A DNA stretch of 28,962 bases from the NCBI GenBank assembly GCA_966250375.1, contig CBINHE010000053.1, positions 1 to 28,962 of the forward strand. The letters run 5' to 3'. Of the stretch, positions 1 to 6,752 are shown one piece after another (within the stretch, counting starts at the first letter, position 1; the number at the start of each line of letters is the position of its first letter). The notes below the pieces were generated by a model that was not told the origin of the DNA, did no database searches, and saw only the letters and a list, made by a program, of their open reading frames with translations. The position numbers and the translations under genes were made by a program. The DNA is from CAMLDH01 sp966250375 (lineage in GTDB: Bacteria; Pseudomonadota; Gammaproteobacteria; Burkholderiales; Burkholderiaceae_D).

Positions 1-82
1 TCGTCCATGGAGAAGTCATTGCGCTGTGAAACCAGCTTACGTCGAACTCACGTTAACAAGGGTTCAACTCTTGCAGGAGATC

Positions 83-1222
83 ATGATGAACAAGAAGTAT
101 GTGGTGAAGTTGACGGCTGATGAACGTGCGCAATACGAGCGTATCGTCCATACCGGGCAATCAGCGGCATGAAAATTCAGCACGCGCAAGCGTTGCTGAA
201 GCTGGATCAAGGCGAGCACGGCCCGGCATGGAGCGATGACCGCATTGCCGAAGCGTTCGGCATCACGACGCGCAGCGTGGGAAATTGGCGAAAACAAGCG
301 GTGGAAGAGGGGCCGGACTCCTTGCTCAAACACGAATGGCGGCCCCGGCCCGAAGCGAGGAAACTCGATGGCGAGGGCGAAGCGCGTCTGACGACGCTGG
401 CCTGTTCACAGCCGCCCGATGCGAGAGGAAGCTGGACGTTGCAATTGTTGGGCCAACGGTTGGTGGAGTTGAAGATAGTCGGCACGATTTCGTATGAGAC
501 CGTACGGCGCACGCTCAAAAAACGAGCTCAAGCCGTGGCTGAAGCAGCAATGGCGTATTGCGCCAGCCGAGGATGCCGAGTTTGTGTGTCAGATGGAGCA
601 AGTGCTGGAAGTGTACCGGCGCCCCTATGACTCGCAGCATCCGGTGGTGTGCATGGATGAGCAGCCCAAACAATTGATTGAGGAAAGCCGCCCTTCGTTG
701 CCGGCATTGCCGGGGCAGCCGGCCAAAGAAGATTACGAGTACATTCGGCACGGCGTGTGCTGCGTGTGGATGTTTGTCGAACCCCTGGTGGGATGGCGCG
801 ACGTGGAGGTCACGGAGCGCCGAACCGGCGTGGATTGGGCGCGGCAAGTGCGCGATCTGGTCGATGCTCCCCGCTATGCGCAAGCCGAGCGCATCACGCT
901 GGTGTGCGACAACCTGAACACGCATCGGCTGACCTCGTTGTATCAGGCGTTTGACCCGGCCGAAGCGTTGCGCATCGCGCGCAAGCTGGAATTGGTGCAC
1001 ACCCCCAAACATGGCAGTTGGCTCAATAGGGCGGAACCGGAATGAAGCGTGCTGACGCGGCAATGCTTGCGTCAATACCTCGCGCAGAGCGAGCGGGTCG
1101 CCGAGTTGGCTGCGCAATGGGCCACGGCGCGCAACCAACGGCAAACCGGCATTGATTGGCAATTCCGAATGGAAAATGCTCGTATCAAGCTGAAATATTT
1201 GTACCCGAAAAATTTGGAGTGA
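83..1222 (+). pseudogene. IS630-family transposase, degenerate (two frameshifts and one internal stop)
   Basis: Joining three reading frames gives a near complete IS630-type DDE transposase of about 375 residues. The N-terminus reads MNKKYVVKLTADERAQYE from 86 and stops at a TGA at 170-172. The helix-turn-helix part continues in another frame from 169, so about one base is lost there. A second shift lies in a run of six A at 517-522, after which the catalytic part runs from about 523. The DDE residues are recognisable: CMDE near 650, CDNLNTH near 905 and SWLNxAE near 1018-1035. A TGA at 1043-1045 sits where the family has a sense codon, and the C-terminus stays open to TGA 1220-1222. With three separate lesions it cannot be one active protein. 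The first bases of the window (GTCCAT at 3-8) match the reverse complement of ATGGAC just after the gene, so the left inverted repeat probably lies at the window edge. Confidence 0.88.
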
Positions 1223-1271
1223 TGGACTACTAGTTTCCATAGGACTGCTTCCAATCTATTGATCGCTGTTA

Positions 1272-2792
1272 TCAGGCCAGCTTGTTATCGACAACGTGAT
1301 ATTGCGGATCTTCGAGTACATTGACTTCGATCAGATCCTTGGCCTTTTCCAGCACATCCAGGCAGTCCGGACTTAGATGACGTAGGTGCAGACGGGTGCC
1401 GGCTAGCTTGTAACTTTCGGCCAGCGCGTCGATCGCCTGCAATGCCGAATGATCTACCACTCTGGCACGGCGGAATTCGACCACCACGTTGTCCGGATCA
1501 TCCATCGGCGAGAACAGTGTCTGGAACTCAGCTACCGACGCAAAGAACAGCGAGCCTTCCAGTTCATACACCTTCCAGCCCTTGTCATCCAGATAGGCGT
1601 TGATTTTGATGTGCTTGGCGTGTTCCCACGCGAACACTAGAGCAGACACGATGACGCCAGAAACAACCGCAATTGCAAGGTCAAAAACGACCGTTATCAC
1701 GGCGACCAGCAGGCCGACAAGGATGTCCGGTTTCGGTACTTTGCCAAACAGCCGGAAGCTACCCCACTCGAAGGTTTTTTCTGCAACAACGAACATCACA
1801 CCAATCAACGCGGCAAGTGGAATACGTTCGATCCATGCCGATCCGAACAAGATAAAAGTAAGCAAGAACAGCGCGGTTGCAATGCCCGACAGCCGCTTGG
1901 TAGCCCCGCTGTTGACGTTGATCATGCTCTGGCCAATCATCGCACAGCCGCCCATGCCACCAAAAAAACCGGTGATGACGTTGGCCAAGCCTTGCGCCAT
2001 TGATTCCTTGTTCGGTCTGCCCCGCGTATTTGTCATGGCGTCGATCAGATTCAACGTCAGTAACGTCTCTATCAGGCCGATGGCCGCCAGGATCAACGAA
2101 TACGGGAACACAATGCGCAAGGTATTCCAATTAAACGGTACAGCCGGCAAGTGGAAGCTAGGCAATCCACCCTTGATCGAGCCAAGATCTCCTACCGTTT
2201 TCGTATCGATACCAAACGCGATGACCAATACTGTCACCACCAGAATGCCTACCAGTGTGGCCGGCAAAGCCTTGGTCAGCTTGGGTATCAGATAGATAAT
2301 CGCCATGGTCAGCGCGATCAAGCCCATCATGGTGTAAAGCGGTTGTCCTGTCATCCAATGCAGCGTCCCATCCGCGCCCAGAATCTTGAAATGCCCAAAC
2401 TGTGCCAGAAAGATGACGATCGCCAAGCCGTTAACAAAGCCCAGCATGACCGGATGCGGCACCATCCGGATGAACTTGCCGAGCTTGGCCGCAGCAAATA
2501 GGATTTGCAGCACTCCCATGAGAACGACGGTAGCAAACAGATACTCGACGCCATGCTGCACTACCAAAGCCACCATGACGACTGCGAGCGCGCCGGTAGC
2601 GCCGGATATCATGCCGGGGCGGCCACCGAATGCGGAAGTGATTAGCGCCACGATGAACGCGGCATACAAGCCAGTGAGCGGTGAGACATGGGCGACCAAT
2701 GCAAAAGCGATCGCTTCTGGCACCATGGCCAGTGCGACGGTGAGGCCGCTCAAAAGGTTAATTTTGATTTCTTGTATATTTAACGCAGACAA
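1272..2792 (-). CDS. SulP-family anion permease with C-terminal STAS domain
   Basis: This is an inner-membrane secondary transporter of the SulP family (sulfate, bicarbonate or other anions). The segment just after the N-terminus (SGLTVALAMVPEAIAFAL) and the GGRPGMISGATGALAVV stretch are hallmark SulP sequences. They are followed by about ten hydrophobic segments and a soluble C-terminal STAS domain over roughly the last 100 residues. I choose a TTG start at 2792: upstream on the minus strand a GGAG lies six bases before TTG, and the protein then begins S-A-L-N-I-Q-E. A longer frame back to a GTG at 2849 has no ribosome site and its extra residues look non-coding. The length of about 506 residues is normal for short bacterial SulP proteins. 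The substrate cannot be read from sequence; this type is often annotated as sulfate permease, but bicarbonate is equally possible. It stands alone between a dead IS and the ynfA remnant. Confidence 0.9.
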   Translation of the reverse strand: MSALNIQEIKINLLSGLTVALAMVPEAIAFALVAHVSPLTGLYAAFIVALITSAFGGRPGMISGATGALAVVMVALVVQHGVEYLFATVVLMGVLQILFAAAKLGKFIRMVPHPVMLGFVNGLAIVIFLAQFGHFKILGADGTLHWMTGQPLYTMMGLIALTMAIIYLIPKLTKALPATLVGILVVTVLVIAFGIDTKTVGDLGSIKGGLPSFHLPAVPFNWNTLRIVFPYSLILAAIGLIETLLTLNLIDAMTNTRGRPNKESMAQGLANVITGFFGGMGGCAMIGQSMINVNSGATKRLSGIATALFLLTFILFGSAWIERIPLAALIGVMFVVAEKTFEWGSFRLFGKVPKPDILVGLLVAVITVVFDLAIAVVSGVIVSALVFAWEHAKHIKINAYLDDKGWKVYELEGSLFFASVAEFQTLFSPMDDPDNVVVEFRRARVVDHSALQAIDALAESYKLAGTRLHLRHLSPDCLDVLEKAKDLIEVNVLEDPQYHVVDNKLA

Positions 2793-3150
2793 TATTTTCT
2801 CCAAACAAACGGCAAAACGTAGCCCACCCAGACGGACGCGGGATGACACTGACGATGAGCGGGTATGGCAAGCATAGATGCGCCGACGCCGGAATGGCGT
2901 AACGCAATGGCAGTCACAGCAGGGATTTATGAGGAGAAACTACATTGGTAGTGCGGATGAATTTGAATGGAACACACGACAGTATAGCAAACTGATCACC
3001 GCCGAAAACGATTCTGTTGTCGGTAGGGAGCAGAAAACCTACCTCATAAGACCATGAGCGTTATTGCAGTCAGCCCTGCAGCTTGGTTCTTAGGCGCAGT
3101 ATCACCCTTGAGTCGATGCCGATCGTGGTGAGCCGGTCTCTCCACGGTCG
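2793..3150. other. Intergenic stretch upstream of sulP, no gene recognised
   Basis: About 360 bases hold no convincing gene. A short plus-strand frame after an AGGAG at about 2931 has no proper ATG start and looks accidental. A small dyad (GGTAGG at 3022-3027, CCTACC at 3038-3043) could form a weak hairpin. The sulP promoter should lie on the minus strand within the first 150 bases, but no clear -35/-10 pair can be named. Confidence 0.4.
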
Positions 3151-3480
3151 CTACCGGCGCGCCTGTATGACATCTATTGCGTCCCGTAGCGCGGCCTCAT
3201 AAACGTCAGCCGAGGACTGTTGAATCTTTTCGACGACACGCCGGTGCTCATCAGTGCTGACAGTAAATTCAATTAAGAGAGCAGCCGGCTTTAATCCCGT
3301 CAGTTCACGCATTGCTTCAGCAAACGCGGCGCAGCGGCCGTAGGTGTACTGAGCCGCTTTGTGCGCTGGAATATAAGGTTCAGCCCTAGGGGGAATAGCT
3401 GCAAGGTAGTGCGGATTTGCCTGAATTTCCTCAATAGCGCGCGCAATCGATACCTCATTTGGCTGGCTCCGCAGAGGCAA
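3151..3480 (-). CDS. Hypothetical protein of about 109 residues
   Basis: The frame has an ordinary soluble-protein composition (ARAIEEIQANPHYLAAIPP, then HKAAQYTYGRCAAFAEAMRE), and the other strand and frames look like shadows. I do not recognise the family. It appears mostly alpha-helical and has no signal peptide or membrane segment. The open frame continues upstream to 3645, but that part overlaps the ynfA remnant in another frame and reads as non-coding. A TTG at 3480 lies one base after the ynfA stop and is the likeliest coupled start, though no good Shine-Dalgarno precedes it. It could instead be the C-terminal piece of a larger protein whose 5' end was lost in the rearrangement that damaged ynfA. 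Confidence 0.5.
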   Translation of the reverse strand: MPLRSQPNEVSIARAIEEIQANPHYLAAIPPRAEPYIPAHKAAQYTYGRCAAFAEAMRELTGLKPAALLIEFTVSTDEHRRVVEKIQQSSADVYEAALRDAIDVIQARR

Positions 3481-3481
3481 T

Positions 3482-3790
3482 TTATGCCGCAGGCCGCGAT
3501 CCGAAAGCAATAACCGCCGCTCCCGACAAGGCCAGCACAACGCCAAAGACGTCGGTCCAGCTTGACTGAATGCCGTCCACCACCCATAGCCAAGCGAGCG
3601 CCGTGACAATGTAGATCGCCCCGTAAGTCGCATAGACGCGGCCACTTGCCGCCGGATGCAAGGTCAACAGCCATACGAACACCGCGAGGCTTAACGCCGC
3701 CGGCGCCAGCAACCAGGTAGACCCCTTGCCAGTCAGCCAAAACAGCGGCAAATTGCAATCGGCGATGCGCTATGTCGAGGCAGCCGATCC
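3482..3790 (-). pseudogene. ynfA: ynfA (UPF0060 membrane protein) remnant with damaged 5' end
   Basis: The frame from about 3751 down to the TAA at 3482 reads PLFWLTGKGSTWLLAPAALS and on through TLHPAASGRVYATYGAIYI and LWVVDGIQ. This is the typical body of the YnfA family, a small four-helix inner-membrane protein. Family members start with about 20 more residues ending in a motif like ALAEIVGCYLP. Here the same frame reads A-S-T-stop-R-I-A-D-C-N-L-P upstream, with a TAG at 3770-3772. A diverged version of the N-terminal motif is therefore visible but interrupted. A TTG at 3751 could start a shortened product lacking most of the first membrane helix. I call it a pseudogene, since the first helix is lost. 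A second, different ynfA piece lies at 9254-9411. Confidence 0.75.
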
Positions 3791-3886
3791 TTTTGGAAAG
3801 CGGCGCATCGAATTGGCCTTGCCAGCGGCTATTCCAAAGAAGTAACTCCCCAAAATACCTTTCCACGTGCAGTCCAAGATTTTATT

Positions 3887-3923
3887 CCATAATTCGAGTA
3901 TTATAGAATTATCGTATTGAATA
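3887..3923 (+). promoter_or_regulatory. Probable ars promoter/ArsR operator region
   Basis: A very AT-rich block immediately upstream of arsR contains imperfect dyad elements (ATTCGAGTAT and ATCGTATTGAAT flanking TATAGAATT). ArsR repressors normally bind such AT-rich dyads overlapping their own promoter, so this is the likely operator. The exact -35/-10 assignment is not certain. Confidence 0.45.
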
Positions 3924-3935
3924 ATGGATGGCCTT

Positions 3936-4280
3936 ATGGAGACCAAACACGTCATTGCCGCGCTTGCGGCTTTAGCTCAGGAATCGCGGCTGGCCGTATT
4001 CCGCCTGCTGGTGCAGGTCGGCCCGCAAGGCTTGGCCGCAAGCAAGATTAGCGAACAGGTCGGCGTGCCGCCATCGTCGCTCTCGTTTCACCTGAAAGAA
4101 CTGTCCCACGCCGATCTGGTGACGGCACGCCAGGAAGGCCGCTTTGTGTACTACGCGGCCAATTTCGAGCGTATGAATGCCTTGATGACTTTTTTGACTG
4201 ATAACTGTTGCGACGGCAATCCATGTACCCCCGTATGCACGACCGCCTGCGCCGCCACCACTAAAGGAGCCGCATCATGA
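3936..4280 (+). CDS. arsR: ArsR-family As(III)-responsive repressor
   Basis: A 114-residue winged-helix repressor of the ArsR/SmtB family. The N-terminal helices (IAALAALAQESRLAVFRLL) and the recognition region (VGVPPSSLSFHLKELSHADLV) are classic. It lacks the CxC pair in the recognition helix typical of E. coli-type ArsR. It has a Cys-rich C-terminus instead: Cys91, Cys92, Cys97, Cys101 and Cys105. The CC-x4-C part resembles the arsenite site of the Acidithiobacillus-type ArsR, so arsenite sensing through the C-terminal cysteines is likely. I start at ATG 3936 because GGATGG lies about five bases upstream and family members begin MET-K; an in-frame ATG at 3924 is the alternative. The stop overlaps arsI by four bases (ATGA), showing translational coupling. 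It presumably represses the whole arsR-I-C-aqpS operon. Confidence 0.93.
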   Translation: METKHVIAALAALAQESRLAVFRLLVQVGPQGLAASKISEQVGVPPSSLSFHLKELSHADLVTARQEGRFVYYAANFERMNALMTFLTDNCCDGNPCTPVCTTACAATTKGAAS

Positions 4281-4795
4281 AACGCCTGCATGTCCACGTC
4301 TCGGTCGACAACTTGGCCGACAGCATTCGCTTCTATTCGAAGATGTTTGCCGCTGAACCGGCCGTCTTGAAAGACGACTATGCGAAATGGATGCTCGACG
4401 ATCCGCGTGTAAATTTTGCGATTTCACAACGCGGGGCCGATATCGGGTTGAACCATTTCGGCATCCAAGTCGAATCCGGTGTCGAGCTTGGCACCATGCA
4501 GTCGCGTCTGGAATCCCTGCAGCCGAGTGTTGAGAAAGAAGAAGGCGTTGCCTGCTGCTACGCCAAGTCGGACAAATACTGGCTGACGGATCCCTCCGGC
4601 ATTGCCTGGGAGACGTTCCACACCCTCGACAGCATCCCGGTTTGGAGTGGCGAAGCCCAAGCGGAGCAAAAGGCAGAACAGTCCGGCTGCTGCGCTCCCG
4701 TTGCGGTACCGCTCATGCCCATGAAGCGGCAGCCTGCGCAAACGTGCACACCGCAGTCGGACCAGAAGCCCTCTTCGGCCGGCAGCTGTTGTTGA
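4277..4795 (+). CDS. arsI: ArsI-like C-As lyase (VOC-fold dioxygenase) with Cys-rich tail
   Basis: A vicinal-oxygen-chelate fold protein of 172 residues. Residues 1-117 match the ArsI/CadI group: MKRLHVHVSVDNLADSI, then LNHFGIQVES, then ACCYAKSDKYWLTDPSG and WETFHT. The Fe(II) ligands expected for ArsI are visible as His5 (or His7), His60 and Glu112. The vicinal pair Cys93-Cys94 that binds trivalent organoarsenicals is also present. ArsI cleaves the carbon-arsenic bond of methylarsenite and trivalent aromatic arsenicals, giving arsenite. Residues 118-172 form a low-complexity tail with Cys138-Cys139, Cys157 and Cys171-Cys172, which may be a metal(loid)-binding extension. CadI-type cadmium-induced proteins are the alternative name for the same family. 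The operon position after arsR and the CC pair favour ArsI. Confidence 0.88.
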   Translation: MKRLHVHVSVDNLADSIRFYSKMFAAEPAVLKDDYAKWMLDDPRVNFAISQRGADIGLNHFGIQVESGVELGTMQSRLESLQPSVEKEEGVACCYAKSDKYWLTDPSGIAWETFHTLDSIPVWSGEAQAEQKAEQSGCCAPVAVPLMPMKRQPAQTCTPQSDQKPSSAGSCC

Positions 4796-4848
4796 AGGCG
4801 GCATTGCCTGCCTAACCCATTTCAATTGAACTGAACCAAGGAAAACAA

Positions 4849-5349
4849 ATGTCCGACAAAATTTATAACGTGCTGTTCCTATGCACCGGTAACTCCGCGC
4901 GTAGCATTATGGCCGAAGCGCTGGTGACCACCATGGGCAAAGGCCGCTTCTGCGGCTTCTCCGCCGGCAGCAAACCAGGCGGCAAGGTCAATCCCTTCGC
5001 CATTGAGCAGGTCATGAAAGCAGGCTACCCTATTGACAGGCTGCGCAGCAAAAGCTGGGATGAGTTCGCGGCACCGGACGCTCCTCGCATGGATTTCATC
5101 ATTACCGTATGCGACAACGCGGCTGGCAAGGTATGTCCTTATTGGCCAGGGCACCCGGCAACGGCCCACTGGGGCTTTGAGGATCCGGCCGCCGTGGAAG
5201 GCTTGGACGAGGAAAAGCGCGCTGCTTTCGAAAGGATTTTCAAGCAGATCATGGCGCGGATGAATACCTTCCTGAGCCTGCCGCTGCATATGCTGGAGAA
5301 ACATGCAATCCAGCAAGAGATCAATAAAATCGGGGAGACGGCCGTATGA
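4849..5349 (+). CDS. arsC: Arsenate reductase, low-molecular-weight phosphatase type
   Basis: A 166-residue cytoplasmic arsenate reductase of the LMW-PTP (thioredoxin-coupled) class. The P-loop CTGNSARS begins at Cys12, the nucleophile. The relay cysteines are Cys88 and Cys96 in TVCDNAAGKVCPYWPG. The motif GFEDPAA carries the acid Asp found in this fold. It reduces As(V) to As(III), which must then leave the cell. The start at 4849 follows AAGGAAAACAA, a purine-rich ribosome site. The gap from arsI is only 53 bases. The last codons overlap the aqpS start (ATGA at 5346-5349), so product and exit channel are translationally coupled. Confidence 0.95.
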   Translation: MSDKIYNVLFLCTGNSARSIMAEALVTTMGKGRFCGFSAGSKPGGKVNPFAIEQVMKAGYPIDRLRSKSWDEFAAPDAPRMDFIITVCDNAAGKVCPYWPGHPATAHWGFEDPAAVEGLDEEKRAAFERIFKQIMARMNTFLSLPLHMLEKHAIQQEINKIGETAV

Positions 5350-6053
5350 CTGTCGCCCGTCGTCTCGTCTCGGAAGGACTTGGCACCGCGTTGTTGCTGG
5401 CGGTCGTAATCGGCTCGGGCATCATGGGAGAGCGCTTGGCCGGCGGCAATGTTGCGATCGCCTTGCTGGCCAACACGATCGCTACTGGAGCAGGATTGAT
5501 TGCGCTGATCCTGATGTTTGGCACCATTTCGGGAGCGCACTTCAATCCGGTGGTGACACTCTCCGAAGCGTGGCAGAAAAATCTGCCGGCGTCAGATGTC
5601 CTGCCCTATATTCTGGTTCAGATCATTGGCGCTTATGCCGGTGTCGCCACTGCGCACACGATGTTTGGCGAACCATTATTTTTCGCGTCCGAACATATTC
5701 GCGCCGGGCCGTCGCAATGGTGGAGCGAGTTTGTCGCGACATTCGGCTTGTTGGCTGTGATCATCGGCTGCTCGCGTAGCCGGCCGACTGTGACGCCATT
5801 TGCGGTCGCAGCCTACATCACGGCGGCATACTGGTTCACGGCATCAACGTCCTTTGCCAATCCTGCGGTCACCTTGGCACGGGCCGCAAGCAACACCTTT
5901 GCCGGGATTCGGCCGACCGATGCACCTGGCTTTATCGTCGCCCAGTTGCTCGGGGCGTCTGCTGCAACCTTGCTGTTTTGCTGGCTCTATCCGGCACCAC
6001 TTAAAGATGCCACCGTTGCCGGAACGATCGCACCCAGCGACTTCGCTAAATAA
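5346..6053 (+). CDS. aqpS: Aquaglyceroporin-like arsenite channel (AqpS type)
   Basis: A 235-residue MIP-family integral membrane channel. Both half-helix motifs are present: GAHFNPVVTL (NPV at 67-69) and FANPAVTLARA (NPA at 172-174), the latter followed by the selectivity-filter arginine. About six hydrophobic helices surround them. In ars operons such as that of Sinorhizobium meliloti, aqpS takes the place of an arsenite pump. Arsenite made by ArsC from arsenate then leaves passively down its gradient. Here the gene is fused translationally to arsC by a four-base overlap and no ArsB or Acr3 gene is in view, which fits that arrangement. The first motif is NPV instead of NPA, as is common in this subgroup. 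Confidence 0.9.
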   Translation: MTVARRLVSEGLGTALLLAVVIGSGIMGERLAGGNVAIALLANTIATGAGLIALILMFGTISGAHFNPVVTLSEAWQKNLPASDVLPYILVQIIGAYAGVATAHTMFGEPLFFASEHIRAGPSQWWSEFVATFGLLAVIIGCSRSRPTVTPFAVAAYITAAYWFTASTSFANPAVTLARAASNTFAGIRPTDAPGFIVAQLLGASAATLLFCWLYPAPLKDATVAGTIAPSDFAK

Positions 6054-6060
6054 CACGCTC

Positions 6061-6260
6061 TTTAAGAAACTTAACGCCATGCACATCACGATTTATCACA
6101 ATCCGAATTGTGGTACTTCCCGCAATACACTGACATTGATCCGCAATACGAGTGTCGAGCCGGACGTCATCGAGTGCACGAAAAATCCGCCTACGCGGGA
6201 TGTGTTGAAGGAGGGGGCGCCTCAGCTCAACTTTATCCATTTGAGACAAAGTTTCTTAAA
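6061..6260. repeat. 12-bp perfect inverted repeat flanking the truncated arsC2
   Basis: TTTAAGAAACTT at 6061-6072 is repeated as its exact reverse complement, AAGTTTCTTAAA, at 6249-6260. The arms enclose the second arsC remnant. A match of this length within 200 bases is unlikely by chance, though both arms are AT-rich. It may mark a rearrangement or the ends of a lost element. Confidence 0.55.
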
Positions 6261-6303
6261 AATCAAATACTTACGACTCCACGCCTTCAGGATAAAAGTC
6301 TAA
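6079..6303 (+). pseudogene. arsC: Truncated glutaredoxin-type arsenate reductase (second arsC)
   Basis: The first 45 residues (MHITIYHNPNCGTSRNTLTL, then PDVIECTKNPPTRDVLKE) are unmistakable for the ArsC/Spx-like glutaredoxin-coupled arsenate reductase family, with catalytic Cys11 in NPNCGTS. After about 6213 the sequence stops resembling the family. It runs through about 30 unrelated residues to a TAA at 6301-6303, giving 74 residues where about 115-140 are expected, so the C-terminal half, with the arginines that bind arsenate, is gone. It begins 26 bases after the aqpS stop and was probably the last gene of the ars operon before the rearrangement. The product is unlikely to be active. Confidence 0.85.
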
Positions 6304-6334
6304 TGAATTCAAGCACTTACGCAAGCAATGGATA

Positions 6335-6372
6335 AAGTCGAGCTCAGAATTCGGGATTTAAAGCACGCTAAC
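6335..6372 (+). repeat. Left Tn3-family-like terminal inverted repeat (outer end degraded)
   Basis: The inner 29 bases, from TCAGAATTCGG at 6344 to GCACGCTAAC ending at 6372, closely match the 38-bp terminal repeats of Tn21/Tn501-type Tn3-family transposons (about 25 of 29). They also match the reverse complement of the repeat at 7986-8023. The outermost bases, normally GGGGTC, are not conserved here. Orientation is outer end left, inner end right. Confidence 0.75.
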
Positions 6373-6573
6373 GACTGGCGTGTCAGGTTGAAGTCTGAGA
6401 AGTCGAGCGTGGACCGTCAGACAAAGCCCAAAATGGCTCTAATCTGACGTGATTGTTGCCCTTGGCCTGACGCCAAGTTGAGGCATAGCTCAGGTTGACA
6501 GTCAACAATGGCTAAGCGGAAGCATGCCTTGCTTGCTGCGAGCAATTGCGATACAACGTATCTCATCCTATGA
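6373..6573. other. Noncoding stretch inside the left Tn3 repeat with a 13-bp palindrome
   Basis: About 200 bases without a recognisable gene. GTTGACAGTCAAC at 6494-6506 is a perfect palindrome. Nearby are several copies of CTGAC/GTCAG in both orientations (about 6388, 6416, 6444, 6470). In Tn3-family elements a resolution site often lies just inside a repeat, and this could be a remnant of one. The sub-site structure is not clear enough to claim it. Confidence 0.35.
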
Positions 6574-6585
6574 AAGGAGGCCGCG

Positions 6586-6750
6586 ATGGGCCTGTCCGTT
6601 TCTGACGCCGTGCGCGTGTTCTTGATGCGCGTCGTCGCCGACAAGCAAATGCCGTTTGCGCTCAAGGTGCCGAACGTCGAAACTCGCGCCGCGATAGCCG
6701 AGGCCGACGAGATTGCACGCACGCGTCGTGCTCGTTTTGGTACGGCTACT
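6586..6750 (+). pseudogene. RelB/DinJ-family antitoxin remnant
   Basis: The frame reads MGLSVSDAVRVFLMRVVADK, then MPFALKVPNVETRAAIAEAD and RRARFGTAT. This is the central part of a RelB/DinJ type II antitoxin: second helix of the ribbon-helix-helix domain, the LPF-like motif and the linker. Full-length relatives begin about 20 residues earlier with the DNA-binding strand and first helix, and continue into a toxin-binding tail. Both are missing. The piece nevertheless keeps a strong ribosome site (AAAGGAGG at 6572-6579, seven bases... before ATG 6586), as if an in-frame deletion had joined the original start codon to an internal ATGGG. From about 6750 it runs into the PAP2 gene in another frame and stops near 6795. 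No toxin gene is present. Confidence 0.75.
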
Positions 6751-6752
6751 GA

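Noticed and set aside
517..522. Programmed ribosomal frameshift at the A run in the IS630 transposase
   Set aside because: The shift needed is +1 (or -2), not the -1 that such A runs normally promote, and the gene has two further lesions, so simple decay is likelier.
515..1240. Long minus-strand open frame opposite the IS630 transposase
   Set aside because: Composition is that of an antisense shadow and all family motifs lie on the plus strand.
1600..2295. Plus-strand open frame opposite sulP
   Set aside because: It mirrors the SulP coding strand, has no ribosome site and no recognisable protein features.
6373..6573. Tn3 resolution (res) site
   Set aside because: A palindrome and scattered GTCAG words are present but three ordered sub-sites cannot be made out, and there is no resolvase gene.
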